A stretch of DNA of 64,000 nucleotides from Eggerthella sinensis. Lineage in GTDB: Bacteria; Actinomycetota; Coriobacteriia; Coriobacteriales; Eggerthellaceae. The stretch spans positions 1-64,000 of the forward strand of contig NZ_PPTT01000009.1 of the NCBI RefSeq assembly GCF_003339815.1, read 5' to 3'. Made by a program: the position numbers and the translations under genes. The notes below the pieces were generated by a model that worked only from the letters and a program-made list of their open reading frames with translations, had not been told where the DNA came from and ran no database searches. This document shows, piece after piece, positions 25,268-33,626 of the stretch (its first letter is position 1; each line of letters starts with the position of its first letter).

Positions 25268-27352
25268 CTATATGACCTTACGTTCTGTGTCGGGGCTAAA
25301 CGTCTTGAAAAGCTCCTCGAAGTTGGCGGCCGTGGCGTCATCAGCCATCGAGGCGTCGCGGAATACAGCATAGATCGGGCGCATCTTGGCAATCTTCTCG
25401 ATACACTCCTTATTCACCTCGGTGTCGAAGCAGGCAACGAGCTTAGGTGCGCGCCCGCCGTTGACGATGAACACTTTCTTGCCGCAAATGTCGGTCTCAT
25501 CAATCCTCGCCGAGTAAGGGATGCGCAGCGTGGGGAGCACCTGGAAGAGCAGATCAAGTCCGCTTCTGCCGGGCTTCACGTTGTCCTCATAGAGGTCGAG
25601 AGTCGCCTGGGCGTAGTCGTCCGGAGTCAAGTAGGTCTCAGAGAAATTCGACGAATCAATGCGCAGGACGCGGAAGCCAACGTCCGGAATGGGCTTGGGA
25701 TCCTCGCCGAGCTTGAGCTGGCGGTTGGCTTCCTCGACCTCCTCTACGATCTTCTTACCGGCGCGACGAATACGCTCCTCGCCGATGTCGCAGATGTTGA
25801 AATAATCACCATCGTTTGCATCAAGGGACTGGCGATCTAAGTTTTCAGGCAGTTGCACGAGTATGAAATGGCATGACAAACCATCCAATGCCTTATTGAA
25901 AACGGCATGGGCAGTTGTAGCAGAACCAGAAAAGAAATCTAATACGATATCGTCATTGGATAACTGCATTTCAATGATCGTCTCTATAAGTTTGACGGGC
26001 TTCTTTCCGTTAGGAAACGCAACGCCACCTTCTTTAGTGAGATTCTTCGTTTCACCCACGAAGTCCCAAAAAGTTCCTCTTCTTTCCAATTTATAAAGAA
26101 CACCGTCAATTTCTTCGGCAGTGTCGGCAAGCCATACAAAGAGTCGTGCCTGTTCGCCTTTATAAAACTGCTCGTATACATTGCCTTTTCTTTTGCCACT
26201 TCTTGGAACATATTCTATAGATATGAGGTCTTCAATAATCCCGTGCTCCTGTCTAGCGGCCATTACGCGTGTTCGTATAGAGGATTGTGCATTTGTCGTT
26301 TGAAAAATCTTCGGGCCGTAGGAATGGTAAATATCTGCCTCATCCAGACCCGATTCTCTTGCTAGCTGAGAGACAGATTTAATGATGGGATTTTGTCTTG
26401 TATAGATTTTTATTTCATTTCCTTCACCGTCAACGGTACTGCAGCAGTATTCCTTTACGCCCGGATCAATAAGGACTGAAGTGTATTTCCAGCTCTTACC
26501 CTGCTCAACATATTCGTCCACCAGCTCAGAAATCTCACGCTTCTCGAAAACGCTTTTGAATGGTGGAAGATACAGATAATCCTTTGCGTAGATTAGAAGA
26601 TACTCAATGTTCTTCTTTAGCCGCTTGTCTTCTCCGCCACCAGAAGCCCCTGCAGTGTTTTTCGCAAGGACGGAAACCGTATTTATATAGTTAGTCGCAC
26701 CGAAAACCTCATCACAAATCTTCTTTAGATTGTCGAGCTCAGCATCACTAATGCTTATAAAGATTGCACCGTCTTTTGATAGCAAATCTCGCGCTATAAG
26801 CAAGCGCGAATAGATCATCGAACACCAATCAGAGTGAAAACGTCCGTTGCTATCGGGGTTAGAAACGAGACGACCACCATCTTCATCGTAATCACCACTC
26901 AATGTGTCGTAAGCAGCGTGCGTCTGAGCAAAATCATCATCGTAAATAAAATCGTAACCTGTATTGTAAGGAGGATCGATGTAAATAAGTTTTATCTGCG
27001 CTGCATAAGTATTCCTCATTATTCTTAGGGCCTCCAAATTGTCGCCCTCAATGTAGAGGTTTTGGGTCGTGTCCCAGTTGACACTCTTACCCATCTCAGG
27101 ACGCATGGCCTTGGTCGTAGGCCGACGCGCCTCCTCCTTAGCCTTGCGCTTGCCCGGCCAGGTGAACTGGTAGCGCTCGCGCTGCCCTTCGGCCACGTCG
27201 CCAAGAAGATCGCGCAGGGCATCGAAGTCGATGGCCGCGCGTACGTTGCCCTCGCCATCGGTTACCTCGGTGGCCACGGAAGGGAACAGCTCGGCGAGCC
27301 GCTCGACATTCTCTTGGGTGATGTCGGTGGTTGACACGTCGATCTTCTCCAT
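25268..27352 (-). CDS. mod: Type III-like adenine-N6 DNA methyltransferase Mod
   Basis: A 694-residue beta-class methyltransferase: catalytic motif IV DPPYNTG (126-132) precedes the SAM motif FFSGSATTAHAV (about 472-483), with the target-recognition domain between them. It protects self DNA and supplies specificity to Res. The segment encoding about residues 108-510 (roughly 25820-27030) is much richer in A/T than either end of the same gene, as if the catalytic/recognition core had been swapped by recombination. Its ATG abuts the DUF4391 stop. Confidence 0.9.
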   Translation of the reverse strand: MEKIDVSTTDITQENVERLAELFPSVATEVTDGEGNVRAAIDFDALRDLLGDVAEGQRERYQFTWPGKRKAKEEARRPTTKAMRPEMGKSVNWDTTQNLYIEGDNLEALRIMRNTYAAQIKLIYIDPPYNTGYDFIYDDDFAQTHAAYDTLSGDYDEDGGRLVSNPDSNGRFHSDWCSMIYSRLLIARDLLSKDGAIFISISDAELDNLKKICDEVFGATNYINTVSVLAKNTAGASGGGEDKRLKKNIEYLLIYAKDYLYLPPFKSVFEKREISELVDEYVEQGKSWKYTSVLIDPGVKEYCCSTVDGEGNEIKIYTRQNPIIKSVSQLARESGLDEADIYHSYGPKIFQTTNAQSSIRTRVMAARQEHGIIEDLISIEYVPRSGKRKGNVYEQFYKGEQARLFVWLADTAEEIDGVLYKLERRGTFWDFVGETKNLTKEGGVAFPNGKKPVKLIETIIEMQLSNDDIVLDFFSGSATTAHAVFNKALDGLSCHFILVQLPENLDRQSLDANDGDYFNICDIGEERIRRAGKKIVEEVEEANRQLKLGEDPKPIPDVGFRVLRIDSSNFSETYLTPDDYAQATLDLYEDNVKPGRSGLDLLFQVLPTLRIPYSARIDETDICGKKVFIVNGGRAPKLVACFDTEVNKECIEKIAKMRPIYAVFRDASMADDATAANFEELFKTFSPDTERKVI

Positions 27353-27979
27353 CTATTCCAATTCCTTTCGTGTCTGCTCCAACTTGTCTTCTGCCGCCCT
27401 CATCTGAGCGAATAGTTCGTTCTTCTTGCCAACCTGCTTGGCCTTGCGGCATTTGTCATCCAGCTCGTCCACCAGACGCTCAAGCGATCCAATCTTGTCC
27501 ACAAGCGCTATGCGCTCCACAACACTCGTACCGGTCATGCCTGCGTCGCCGAAAACAACCTGCGATACCACGCAATCCCAGACGGCGTCGAGGTCGTTGC
27601 CTTCCAACGCAAGGCTCAACTCGTCGACCTTCCTCCGCGGACCGAAGCGCACGCTTTGAACCCTCACGGCAAGTGTGGCACACTCGCCGGGCTCCTCGCA
27701 AAGGAACACCAGCTTGTGCGAGTTGGCCTTCGCTATCTCGTCAACTACGGTTGTGGCGGCGCTCTCATCGCGGAGCATCAGCCCGACGATCATGATTTCC
27801 TTCACCGTATCGCCTGCAGGGATGTGGACGATGCCCTCCTTGATGGAGTTCAGGATATCGATGCGCTCCACGCCGTGGACGAAAGCATCCTTCTGCTTAG
27901 GCGTAAGCTTCAGGTTCTTGTAGAATGCCTCCTTGGGGAGCCTACATCCCACTCTCGTCGTGGTCGGCAACCCTAGCAT
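27353..27979 (-). CDS. DUF4391 protein of the restriction island
   Basis: A 208-residue protein starting MLGLPTTTRVGCRLPKEAFY at the ATG at 27979, which overlaps the helicase stop by 7 nt (ATGCTAG). The pattern LPKEAFYKN...F...V..I...IKEGIVHIPAG, then FLCEEPGECATLAVRVQ, and a C-terminal coiled-coil (SLERLVDELDDKCRKAKQV), is that of DUF4391. This family is commonly encoded beside SNF2 helicases and Mod-like methyltransferases. Its biochemical role is unknown. Tight overlap on both sides implies stoichiometric production with helicase and Mod. Confidence 0.75.
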   Translation of the reverse strand: MLGLPTTTRVGCRLPKEAFYKNLKLTPKQKDAFVHGVERIDILNSIKEGIVHIPAGDTVKEIMIVGLMLRDESAATTVVDEIAKANSHKLVFLCEEPGECATLAVRVQSVRFGPRRKVDELSLALEGNDLDAVWDCVVSQVVFGDAGMTGTSVVERIALVDKIGSLERLVDELDDKCRKAKQVGKKNELFAQMRAAEDKLEQTRKELE

Positions 27980-30900
27980 GGTCTCACCGCCAGGAAGCAC
28001 ACAAGCTCGAAGTCGTCGAGCCCCTCTACGTCGTTCTCCAGGAAGCTCGTCGTGCCTACGCCGAAGAAGCTGTCGATGTCCGTTTCAGCCTTCGCTTCGA
28101 TGATAGATCCGATGGCATCCTTCAGAAGCTTAGCCTGATTGCGCATATCGCGTCCATTCTTGGTCTCGCGGTTGAAGACCCGACACAGGTCGCGGTCGGG
28201 TTCGCTCTTGCCCCGGCAGAGCAGGCGCATAGTGTCGAGCGCGTCCTTCGGGTCCAGGTGCCCGTGCAACACCTCACCGTCGTCGGTCACGTATACGAGG
28301 TAGAAGGGATGCAGGTGATTCCTGCCCTGAATGTTCACGCCCGGGTTCACGTTGCGCAGCACGAAGAGCACGCCAGGATTAGGCCCGGCTGCGACCGCAT
28401 GGATGCCGCTCGGCAGCCGATCCACCGCAGGGTTGTCCTTGTAATAGCCAATAAGATCCATACGAAAGTCATTCAAGCCCAGGTCGGTGATACTCACGCC
28501 GCCGGAAACGTCCTCTAGGTCGATGACCTCATCTTGCATCTTGCGGAGCTGCTGCTCTCGATACTCCAGATCGCCCTTCTCCTCTTCGTTGATATAGTCG
28601 TCGTCGCCCGTCGAGGTCATAACCGTGATGCGCATGCGCTCCTCAACGCGAGCCTTCAGCTTGATGTACTCGTCCAATTCCACGTCGGGCCAGTAGTTCA
28701 CCAGCTGGATCCGGTCGCACTTCGACCCGATTCGGTCGATGCGTCCGAATCGCTGCACAATGCGCACCGGATTCCAGTGGATGTCGTAGTTAATCAAGTA
28801 GTCGCAGTCCTGCAGGTTCTGACCCTCAGATATACAGTCAGTCGCTATCAGAATGTCGATGTCCTTGCCTTCGAGCTGCCGCGCCACGACCGCGCGCTCC
28901 TTCGATATGGGAGAGAAGCACGCAAGGATGGATCCCATATCGGCGGGCACGCTCTTGATTGTGCTGCGCCCCGGCTTCGTTCCGGTCACGACTGCCGTCT
29001 CAAGCCCCAGTTCGCGCTTCGCGTACTTAGCGACGTGCTCGTACAGATACTCCGCCGTGTCGGCGAACGCCGTGAAGATCATCACCTTGCGGTTGCCAAC
29101 GTTTATAGGATGTTCAATCTTCTCACGTATCTGCTCGCAAAGCTCGATGAGCTTGGCGTCATGTGCAGGGTCGATGTCCTTGATCATGCTCAAAAGGACG
29201 CTAATGATCTCGATATCCGCTAGGATGTCGCGCTCCCAGGAAAGCCAGTCCATGTCCTCCAGCTCGATCTTGGTCTTGCCGCCCACCTCAAACGAGAGCT
29301 CCTCGACATCGTCCGTGTCGAAGTCGAACTCGAATTTCGAGGCAGCGTCTTCCACAACTATGTTACCGACGCAGTTCTTCTTGTAGGCGTCGATGACGGA
29401 GACCGTTTCATTCATATAGGCAAGGATTCGCTCAAGCGTCATGCGGAACGACCATACCGAACTCTCAAGGCGCTTCAGCAGATTGGCATTCATGAGTTTG
29501 CGCAGGCCCGTCTCGCGTCCTGCTATGGTTAGGTTGCCACCATTCTCATCGGCGTACTTGCTCACCTTGCTCTGGTGTAGGTAGCGCGACGGAACGTATA
29601 TTGCCAGACTCAGATCCTCAAGCTCGTCGTATATCTCATGGTAGCTGATAGAGCCTTCGAGCGCAGAGAGGTGAGGCCGCTTCGATATGGGCTTGTTGCG
29701 CTCGGGAAACGGTCCCAGCGCTGTCATGTCGTAATGGCGCTGGATGTGCTTGCGCGACCGTGCCACAGTCACTTGATCCAGCACCTCGAAGAACTCGAAA
29801 TCGAGCATGCGCGTGAGCGCCTCAGTGGTACGCTGGTCGGGGCCGAGCTTGCTCCACCGCGTGAACGCGGTCTGTGCATTGCGGAACACCGTTTCGATGT
29901 CATTGTCGATGCGGAGCCGCCCTTCCCACTTCGAGGCATCGCCTACATAGGCGAGGGCGAGCTGGTTACGCAGATCACGGAAACGGTTGTTTACGGGAGT
30001 GGCAGACAGCATCAACACCTTGGTCTTCACGCCCTGCTGGATCACGCGGGTCATGAGACGCTGATAGCGGTTCTCCTTGTCGTCGTTCTTGGAGGCCGTA
30101 TCGGCACCGTTGCGGAAGTTGTGGCTTTCGTCGATAACGACCAGGTCGTAGGCACCCCAGTTGATGCGGTCGAGCGGTATGCCCGTCTCGCTTATTCCTT
30201 TGTCTCGCGACAGATCGGTGTGGTAGAGCACGTCGTAGCGCAGCCGGTCGGTCGCAATCGAGTTGTTCACGACGTTCTGGTTGTAAGTCAGCCAGTTGTC
30301 CTTCAGCTTCTTGGGGCAGAGCACCAGTACGTTGCGGTTGCGGCTCTCGTAGTACTTGATCACGGCGAGTGCCGTGAAGGTTTTACCCAGACCCACGGAG
30401 TCGGCAAGTATGCAACCGTCGTAGGTCTCAAGCTTATTGATGATGGCTATGGCGGCATCCCGCTGGAAGTCGTAGAGCTTGCTCCAGATGGCTGACTGGC
30501 GAAAACCCGTGCCCTCATTGGGAAGGACGTCCTCGGATATGTCGTCCAGAAATTCGTTGAAGATGCGATAAAGAGCCGCGTAGTAGACGAGCTCGGGCGC
30601 ATTCTCGGCGTACATGGTCGAGATCGACTCGATGACAGCATCGGTCACGTCCTGCAGCTCGCCGCGCTCCCACGCCTCGTTGAAGGTACGCAGACACTCC
30701 TGCGACTGACTCGTATCCAGGCGCATGGTCATACCGAAGGCCGAGTCGCCGCGCTCGGTTCCCAGCTTGGCTGTTGTGAACTCGTCAAACGGCAAATAGG
30801 CGATATTGTCGTCGTTTTTGGACACCTCGAAGAAGGTGTCCATGTGTCCCTCGCCAGAGAACGACTTGAAACGCGCCCTACGGCGTATCCAATCGGCGCA

Positions 30901-31215
30901 CTCGGTGGCGACGGCTTTCTGAGTCAGTTCGTTGCGTAGCTTTATTTCGAACTGAGTGCCAAAAAGGCCTTGTTCGCGAGTGAGACGCGGGATGTAGAAC
31001 TCGCGCTTCTCCTTCTTGGGGCGGTTCGCCGTGAAGGCGTCCGATGTGAAGATAAAGCGGAGGCTGTCGATGCCATCGAGCTGTTCCGCCAGTTCGCGAT
31101 AGGCGTACATCGAGAAAACGGAAGCAGCCACAGAGAGGCGATCCCCGCTGTCTATTCGGGCGGCGAGATCATCCTTCACGATGCGCGCACGATTGTCGAA
31201 GTAACTGGGCTCCAT
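27973..31215 (-). CDS. SNF2-family helicase with PLD-like N-terminal domain
   Basis: A 1080-residue protein. The N-terminal region (about 1-180), with LSVAASVFSMYAYRELAEQL and LRFIFTS, resembles the PLD-like domain fused to helicases in defence operons; clear HKD catalytic motifs are not visible. The SNF2 motor has motif I DSVGLGKTF (about 272), motif II DESHNFRNG (about 358), SATPVNN, and motif VI QRFGRIDRIGSK (about 823). It is not part of a classical type III system, which has only mod and res. Its location at the head of the operon suggests an additional translocase that senses or processes DNA. Intact. Confidence 0.85.
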   Translation of the reverse strand: MEPSYFDNRARIVKDDLAARIDSGDRLSVAASVFSMYAYRELAEQLDGIDSLRFIFTSDAFTANRPKKEKREFYIPRLTREQGLFGTQFEIKLRNELTQKAVATECADWIRRRARFKSFSGEGHMDTFFEVSKNDDNIAYLPFDEFTTAKLGTERGDSAFGMTMRLDTSQSQECLRTFNEAWERGELQDVTDAVIESISTMYAENAPELVYYAALYRIFNEFLDDISEDVLPNEGTGFRQSAIWSKLYDFQRDAAIAIINKLETYDGCILADSVGLGKTFTALAVIKYYESRNRNVLVLCPKKLKDNWLTYNQNVVNNSIATDRLRYDVLYHTDLSRDKGISETGIPLDRINWGAYDLVVIDESHNFRNGADTASKNDDKENRYQRLMTRVIQQGVKTKVLMLSATPVNNRFRDLRNQLALAYVGDASKWEGRLRIDNDIETVFRNAQTAFTRWSKLGPDQRTTEALTRMLDFEFFEVLDQVTVARSRKHIQRHYDMTALGPFPERNKPISKRPHLSALEGSISYHEIYDELEDLSLAIYVPSRYLHQSKVSKYADENGGNLTIAGRETGLRKLMNANLLKRLESSVWSFRMTLERILAYMNETVSVIDAYKKNCVGNIVVEDAASKFEFDFDTDDVEELSFEVGGKTKIELEDMDWLSWERDILADIEIISVLLSMIKDIDPAHDAKLIELCEQIREKIEHPINVGNRKVMIFTAFADTAEYLYEHVAKYAKRELGLETAVVTGTKPGRSTIKSVPADMGSILACFSPISKERAVVARQLEGKDIDILIATDCISEGQNLQDCDYLINYDIHWNPVRIVQRFGRIDRIGSKCDRIQLVNYWPDVELDEYIKLKARVEERMRITVMTSTGDDDYINEEEKGDLEYREQQLRKMQDEVIDLEDVSGGVSITDLGLNDFRMDLIGYYKDNPAVDRLPSGIHAVAAGPNPGVLFVLRNVNPGVNIQGRNHLHPFYLVYVTDDGEVLHGHLDPKDALDTMRLLCRGKSEPDRDLCRVFNRETKNGRDMRNQAKLLKDAIGSIIEAKAETDIDSFFGVGTTSFLENDVEGLDDFELVCFLAVRPC

Positions 31216-31218
31216 CGA

Positions 31219-31422
31219 TTAACTTCGCTTGACAAGTCGTTCGATCAAGCAGCTCTTCACGAAGGAGGTGAAATTGAGACCGTCGAGGGAAGCGGCTTCT
31301 TTGGCGGCGTCGCGCATGGTGCGAGGTATGCGAATGGTTACAGAGACAAGCTCAGAATCCCGCAGATAAGACTGAATCTCGGTCGGTGAAGCACCAGAAT
31401 CAACCAGCTCGAAATACTTCAT
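31219..31422 (-). CDS. Ribbon-helix-helix protein, first gene of the island operon
   Basis: A 67-residue protein from the ATG at 31422 (MKYFELVDSGASPTEIQSYL), preceded by AAGGA at 5-nt spacing. The second half, VSVTIRIPRTMRDAAKEAAS, is a ribbon-helix-helix beta-strand plus first helix, followed by the second helix FTSFVKSCLIERL. Such proteins bind operators as dimers. Encoded 3 nt before the helicase and next to the promoter, it is probably the autorepressor of the operon. Its position beside the structured element also allows a role as a MobC-like accessory DNA-binding protein. Confidence 0.75.
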   Translation of the reverse strand: MKYFELVDSGASPTEIQSYLRDSELVSVTIRIPRTMRDAAKEAASLDGLNFTSFVKSCLIERLVKRS

Positions 31423-31470
31423 AAAAATCCTTACCGAGTAACGTCTAAAGCAATACAACTAAACGCAACG

Positions 31471-31476
31471 ATTTTA
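31471..31476 (-). promoter_or_regulatory. -10 box of the island operon
   Basis: Minus-strand TAAAAT about 50 nt upstream of the RHH gene, in an AT-rich stretch; the -35 is poorly defined. It is the only plausible promoter between the structured block and the operon. Confidence 0.35.
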
Positions 31477-31581
31477 CCAGAGAGTGAGTCAGTAAAAGAG
31501 AAGAGCATGCCAATAAAGACAAAACGACGGCGATGCGAGAGTCCTAGCCGAACCTGGACAGTTATCTTTGCAGCGAAGCAG

Positions 31582-31834
31582 CCGTACAAGCAAGTCACAT
31601 GTTCTCGAATTTATCTGTGCCGCCAGTCTTGGCCGCTGGCCCGGACTGGCGGTGCGTCGTCGGCGCGCACTTCAGCAGCACGACCGCCCGCACTCCGGGT
31701 GCGCTGCCGGGGCGTTCGTGCCACAGGACGGTCATGGCGCATGGAAGTCAACCCTTGCGGCCGTGCGGGGCGATGGCGCCCGTCTTCACCCCGGCTGCGC
31801 AAGCCCCCTTTGGGGTCTTGCTTCGCTTGTACGG
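31582..31834. repeat. 10-bp inverted repeat flanking the structured block
   Basis: CCGTACAAGC at 31582-31591 recurs inverted as GCTTGTACGG at 31825-31834. The second copy is inside the nested hairpin, next to the innermost stem. Paired, separated sites of this kind are typical of protein-binding loci such as transfer origins. Confidence 0.4.
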
Positions 31835-31865
31835 GTTCAGCCGCACGCCGTCGCCCCGCACGGCC
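31759..31865. other. Nested hairpin element (oriT-like or structured RNA)
   Basis: Outer arms 31759-31778 and 31846-31865 pair over 20 positions with one T:G. A middle stem CGGCTG/CAGCCG joins 31792-31797 to 31838-31843. An inner hairpin at 31799-31821 has GCAAG-CCCC pairing with GGGG-T-CTTGC around a CTTT loop. The about 670 bp between the RHH gene and portal (31459-32127) is non-coding apart from a 14-codon fragment. It is very GC-rich from about 31620 to 32060. Reading frames across it on both strands look like composition artefacts. A transfer origin, recombination site or ncRNA are the possibilities. Confidence 0.55.
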
Positions 31866-32089
31866 TGTTGCGAGTTGCCCAGACGCGCCATGCCCGCCCT
31901 GCGTCACGCCCGCCCAACGGCGCGCACCCTCCGTACGGGCGGTCGTGCTGCTGCCGCACTTTTCTCCGCCGCGTGCGTGTGGGTCAACGGTTAGGGCAGG
32001 CAGAGAAGCGCATGGGCAGAGGGTTTCACCAATCCAGCCAGATGTAAGCAGCCTCCAACGCACACCTGCTCCACGAAGTCCTGTCAACC

Positions 32090-32131
32090 TCAGGAGCGCC
32101 GAAGATCACCCCAAGAGCGCACGACCGTCAT
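32090..32131 (-). pseudogene. Truncated start of the gene after portal
   Basis: An ATG at 32131 overlaps the portal stop (ATGA), the usual sign of a coupled next gene, here expected to be a minor head protein. The frame gives only MTVVRSWGDLRRS before a stop at 32090. This is probably the 5' stub of a gene broken by entry of the island. Confidence 0.4.
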
Positions 32132-33513
32132 GGGCGCGTCAGCTCGCCCGCGCGCTCCCTGGCCGTAGCCTCGTCCTCCCCGTACCACTTCATCCGGTAC
32201 TCCCACACGGCCATGGTGACGCCCACCTCCCGCATGTCGCGCTGCTTCTCGGCATCGGCGTCCTGGACGATGGAGTCGTCGAACATGACCCTCATGCTGC
32301 CCTCGTCCGGGACGCTCTCGCCCAGGGCGCGCGACGCGGCCATGGCGCTTCTGGCGATGCCAACGAGCGGGCCCTCCAAGCAGTTCTCGTGCCGCCTGAT
32401 GTTGCGCATGAGCGCCGCGTTGTCGCTCGAGACCTCGGTGGCCGTCTTGACGTAGCCCGCGCTGTCGAAGTCGAAGTACGTGATGCCGAAGCCGGCGAGG
32501 TCGCCGAGCATCTGCAGCGCAACGCGGAAGGCTTCGACCTGCGAGCCGGTGCGCAGCGCCGGCGCGAACTCCTGTATCGTGTCCTCGGTGCTCATCACCT
32601 TGCGAAAGACGGTGCAGTCCCGCTTGCCGAACGGGATGGCGACGTCCTTGCTGCCGTCCCGTTCGCGGTCGAACAGCACGTCGGAGAGGAACACGCGCAT
32701 CTTCGACAGGTCCACCTCGTTGACGAGCGCGTCGAAGGTGAGGTCCACCGCCTGGATGGCGTCGATGGCGTCCGCGAACACGCTCTGCCCGTAAGGGCTC
32801 ATGTCCACGCGCGTGTTGGCCACGGCGGGCTTAACGATGGCGAAGGTGGGGAGCGCCGAACCCGTGTCGTACACCGGCACCACGCCCACGGGCGCGATCT
32901 CGTTGCCCTCGCGGTCGAAGCACACGGTGACGATCCGGTACGCCCCCTCGCCCTCCGCCCCGTCGGCCAAGTGCATCTGTAACTGATCGACCGCCTTCGC
33001 GCGGTAGAACGCCCGCGTGACGAACGCGCACTCGGTCACCCCGTCCTCGTCCCACGTGAGCGGGATAACCATGCGCGCGTCGTAGTGCCGGATGCGCACG
33101 CGCCGCTTGCCCAGATCCACCCACAAGGCGAAGGCGCCCGTTCCCAAGCCGAAGGCCCGCACGACGGTCGCCTGCGCAGCCGCCATGAACCCCGTCTCCG
33201 AGAAGAACGCGCTCAGCCAGTCGGTCGCCCCCTGCTCCCCGCACACCACCCGCACGTTCTCGTTGAGGAGCAGCGACCCCCACTCCCTGCACACCCGCAT
33301 CGCGGGATGCAAGGAACGCCGATGCACCGCGTACGCCCGCCCTACCCCGTCGGTGTCGCGGTAGTCGTAGAAGTCACCGCGCGCACCCATCCAATCGTCC
33401 CATGTCCGAATATGCGCTTCCATGTCGTCCAGTGGAAGCGCGAACCCAAGCTGGCGAAGGTACCCCTTCACATGCTCCGGCACCCAGTACTCGTCCATCC
33501 CGTTCAAACCCAT
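32128..33513 (-). CDS. Phage portal protein (SPP1 gp6-like)
   Basis: A 461-residue portal, full length. It begins MGLNGMDEYWVPEHVKGYLR. Conserved-looking stretches are FYDYRDTDGVG, the NENVRVVCG strand, SPYGQSVFADAIDAIQAVDLTFDALVNEVDLSK (here abbreviated), and a C-terminal region with LAGFGITYFDFD and EVSSDNAALMRNIRRHE. These fit the SPP1-type portal family, which forms the dodecameric DNA channel. It follows the terminase by a 113-bp gap that contains no convincing gene. Intact. Confidence 0.85.
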   Translation of the reverse strand: MGLNGMDEYWVPEHVKGYLRQLGFALPLDDMEAHIRTWDDWMGARGDFYDYRDTDGVGRAYAVHRRSLHPAMRVCREWGSLLLNENVRVVCGEQGATDWLSAFFSETGFMAAAQATVVRAFGLGTGAFALWVDLGKRRVRIRHYDARMVIPLTWDEDGVTECAFVTRAFYRAKAVDQLQMHLADGAEGEGAYRIVTVCFDREGNEIAPVGVVPVYDTGSALPTFAIVKPAVANTRVDMSPYGQSVFADAIDAIQAVDLTFDALVNEVDLSKMRVFLSDVLFDRERDGSKDVAIPFGKRDCTVFRKVMSTEDTIQEFAPALRTGSQVEAFRVALQMLGDLAGFGITYFDFDSAGYVKTATEVSSDNAALMRNIRRHENCLEGPLVGIARSAMAASRALGESVPDEGSMRVMFDDSIVQDADAEKQRDMREVGVTMAVWEYRMKWYGEDEATARERAGELTRP

Positions 33514-33626
33514 GCGCGTACCTCATTCCCTCTACCCACGCAGGCGATAGCACCTTCCGCGTTTCCGCTGCGTTTTATGCTGAAGAAGAGCCCGGCGAAT
33601 ACGGCGAAGGCGAAGACCGCCAGCCC

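Larger units (their letters stand above)
21848..32100. mobile_element. Restriction/defence island within the prophage head module
   Basis: A lower-GC segment separates portal from scaffold, two genes that are neighbours (with at most a minor-head gene) in intact phages. It holds one leftward operon: RHH protein, SNF2 helicase, DUF4391, Mod, Res. It also holds a structured non-coding block on the portal side. No transposase, integrase or relaxase is present, and I found no clean terminal repeats, so the mode of entry is unknown. The right edge is near 32090, where a gene starting in the portal stop is cut off. Confidence 0.7.

Noticed and set aside
31620-32060. Group II intron
   Set aside because: No reverse transcriptase and no recognisable domain V/VI signature; the hairpins do not follow that fold.
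31507-32087. Reading frames of 130-490 codons in the block between the RHH gene and portal
   Set aside because: They are low-complexity Arg/Pro/Ala translations, overlap each other on both strands, have no ribosome-binding site, and cross the nested hairpin. The DNA is better explained as non-coding.
33514-33626. Small membrane peptide between terminase and portal
   Set aside because: A hydrophobic frame exists (LAVFAFAVFAGLFF), but it has no usable start codon or ribosome-binding site.
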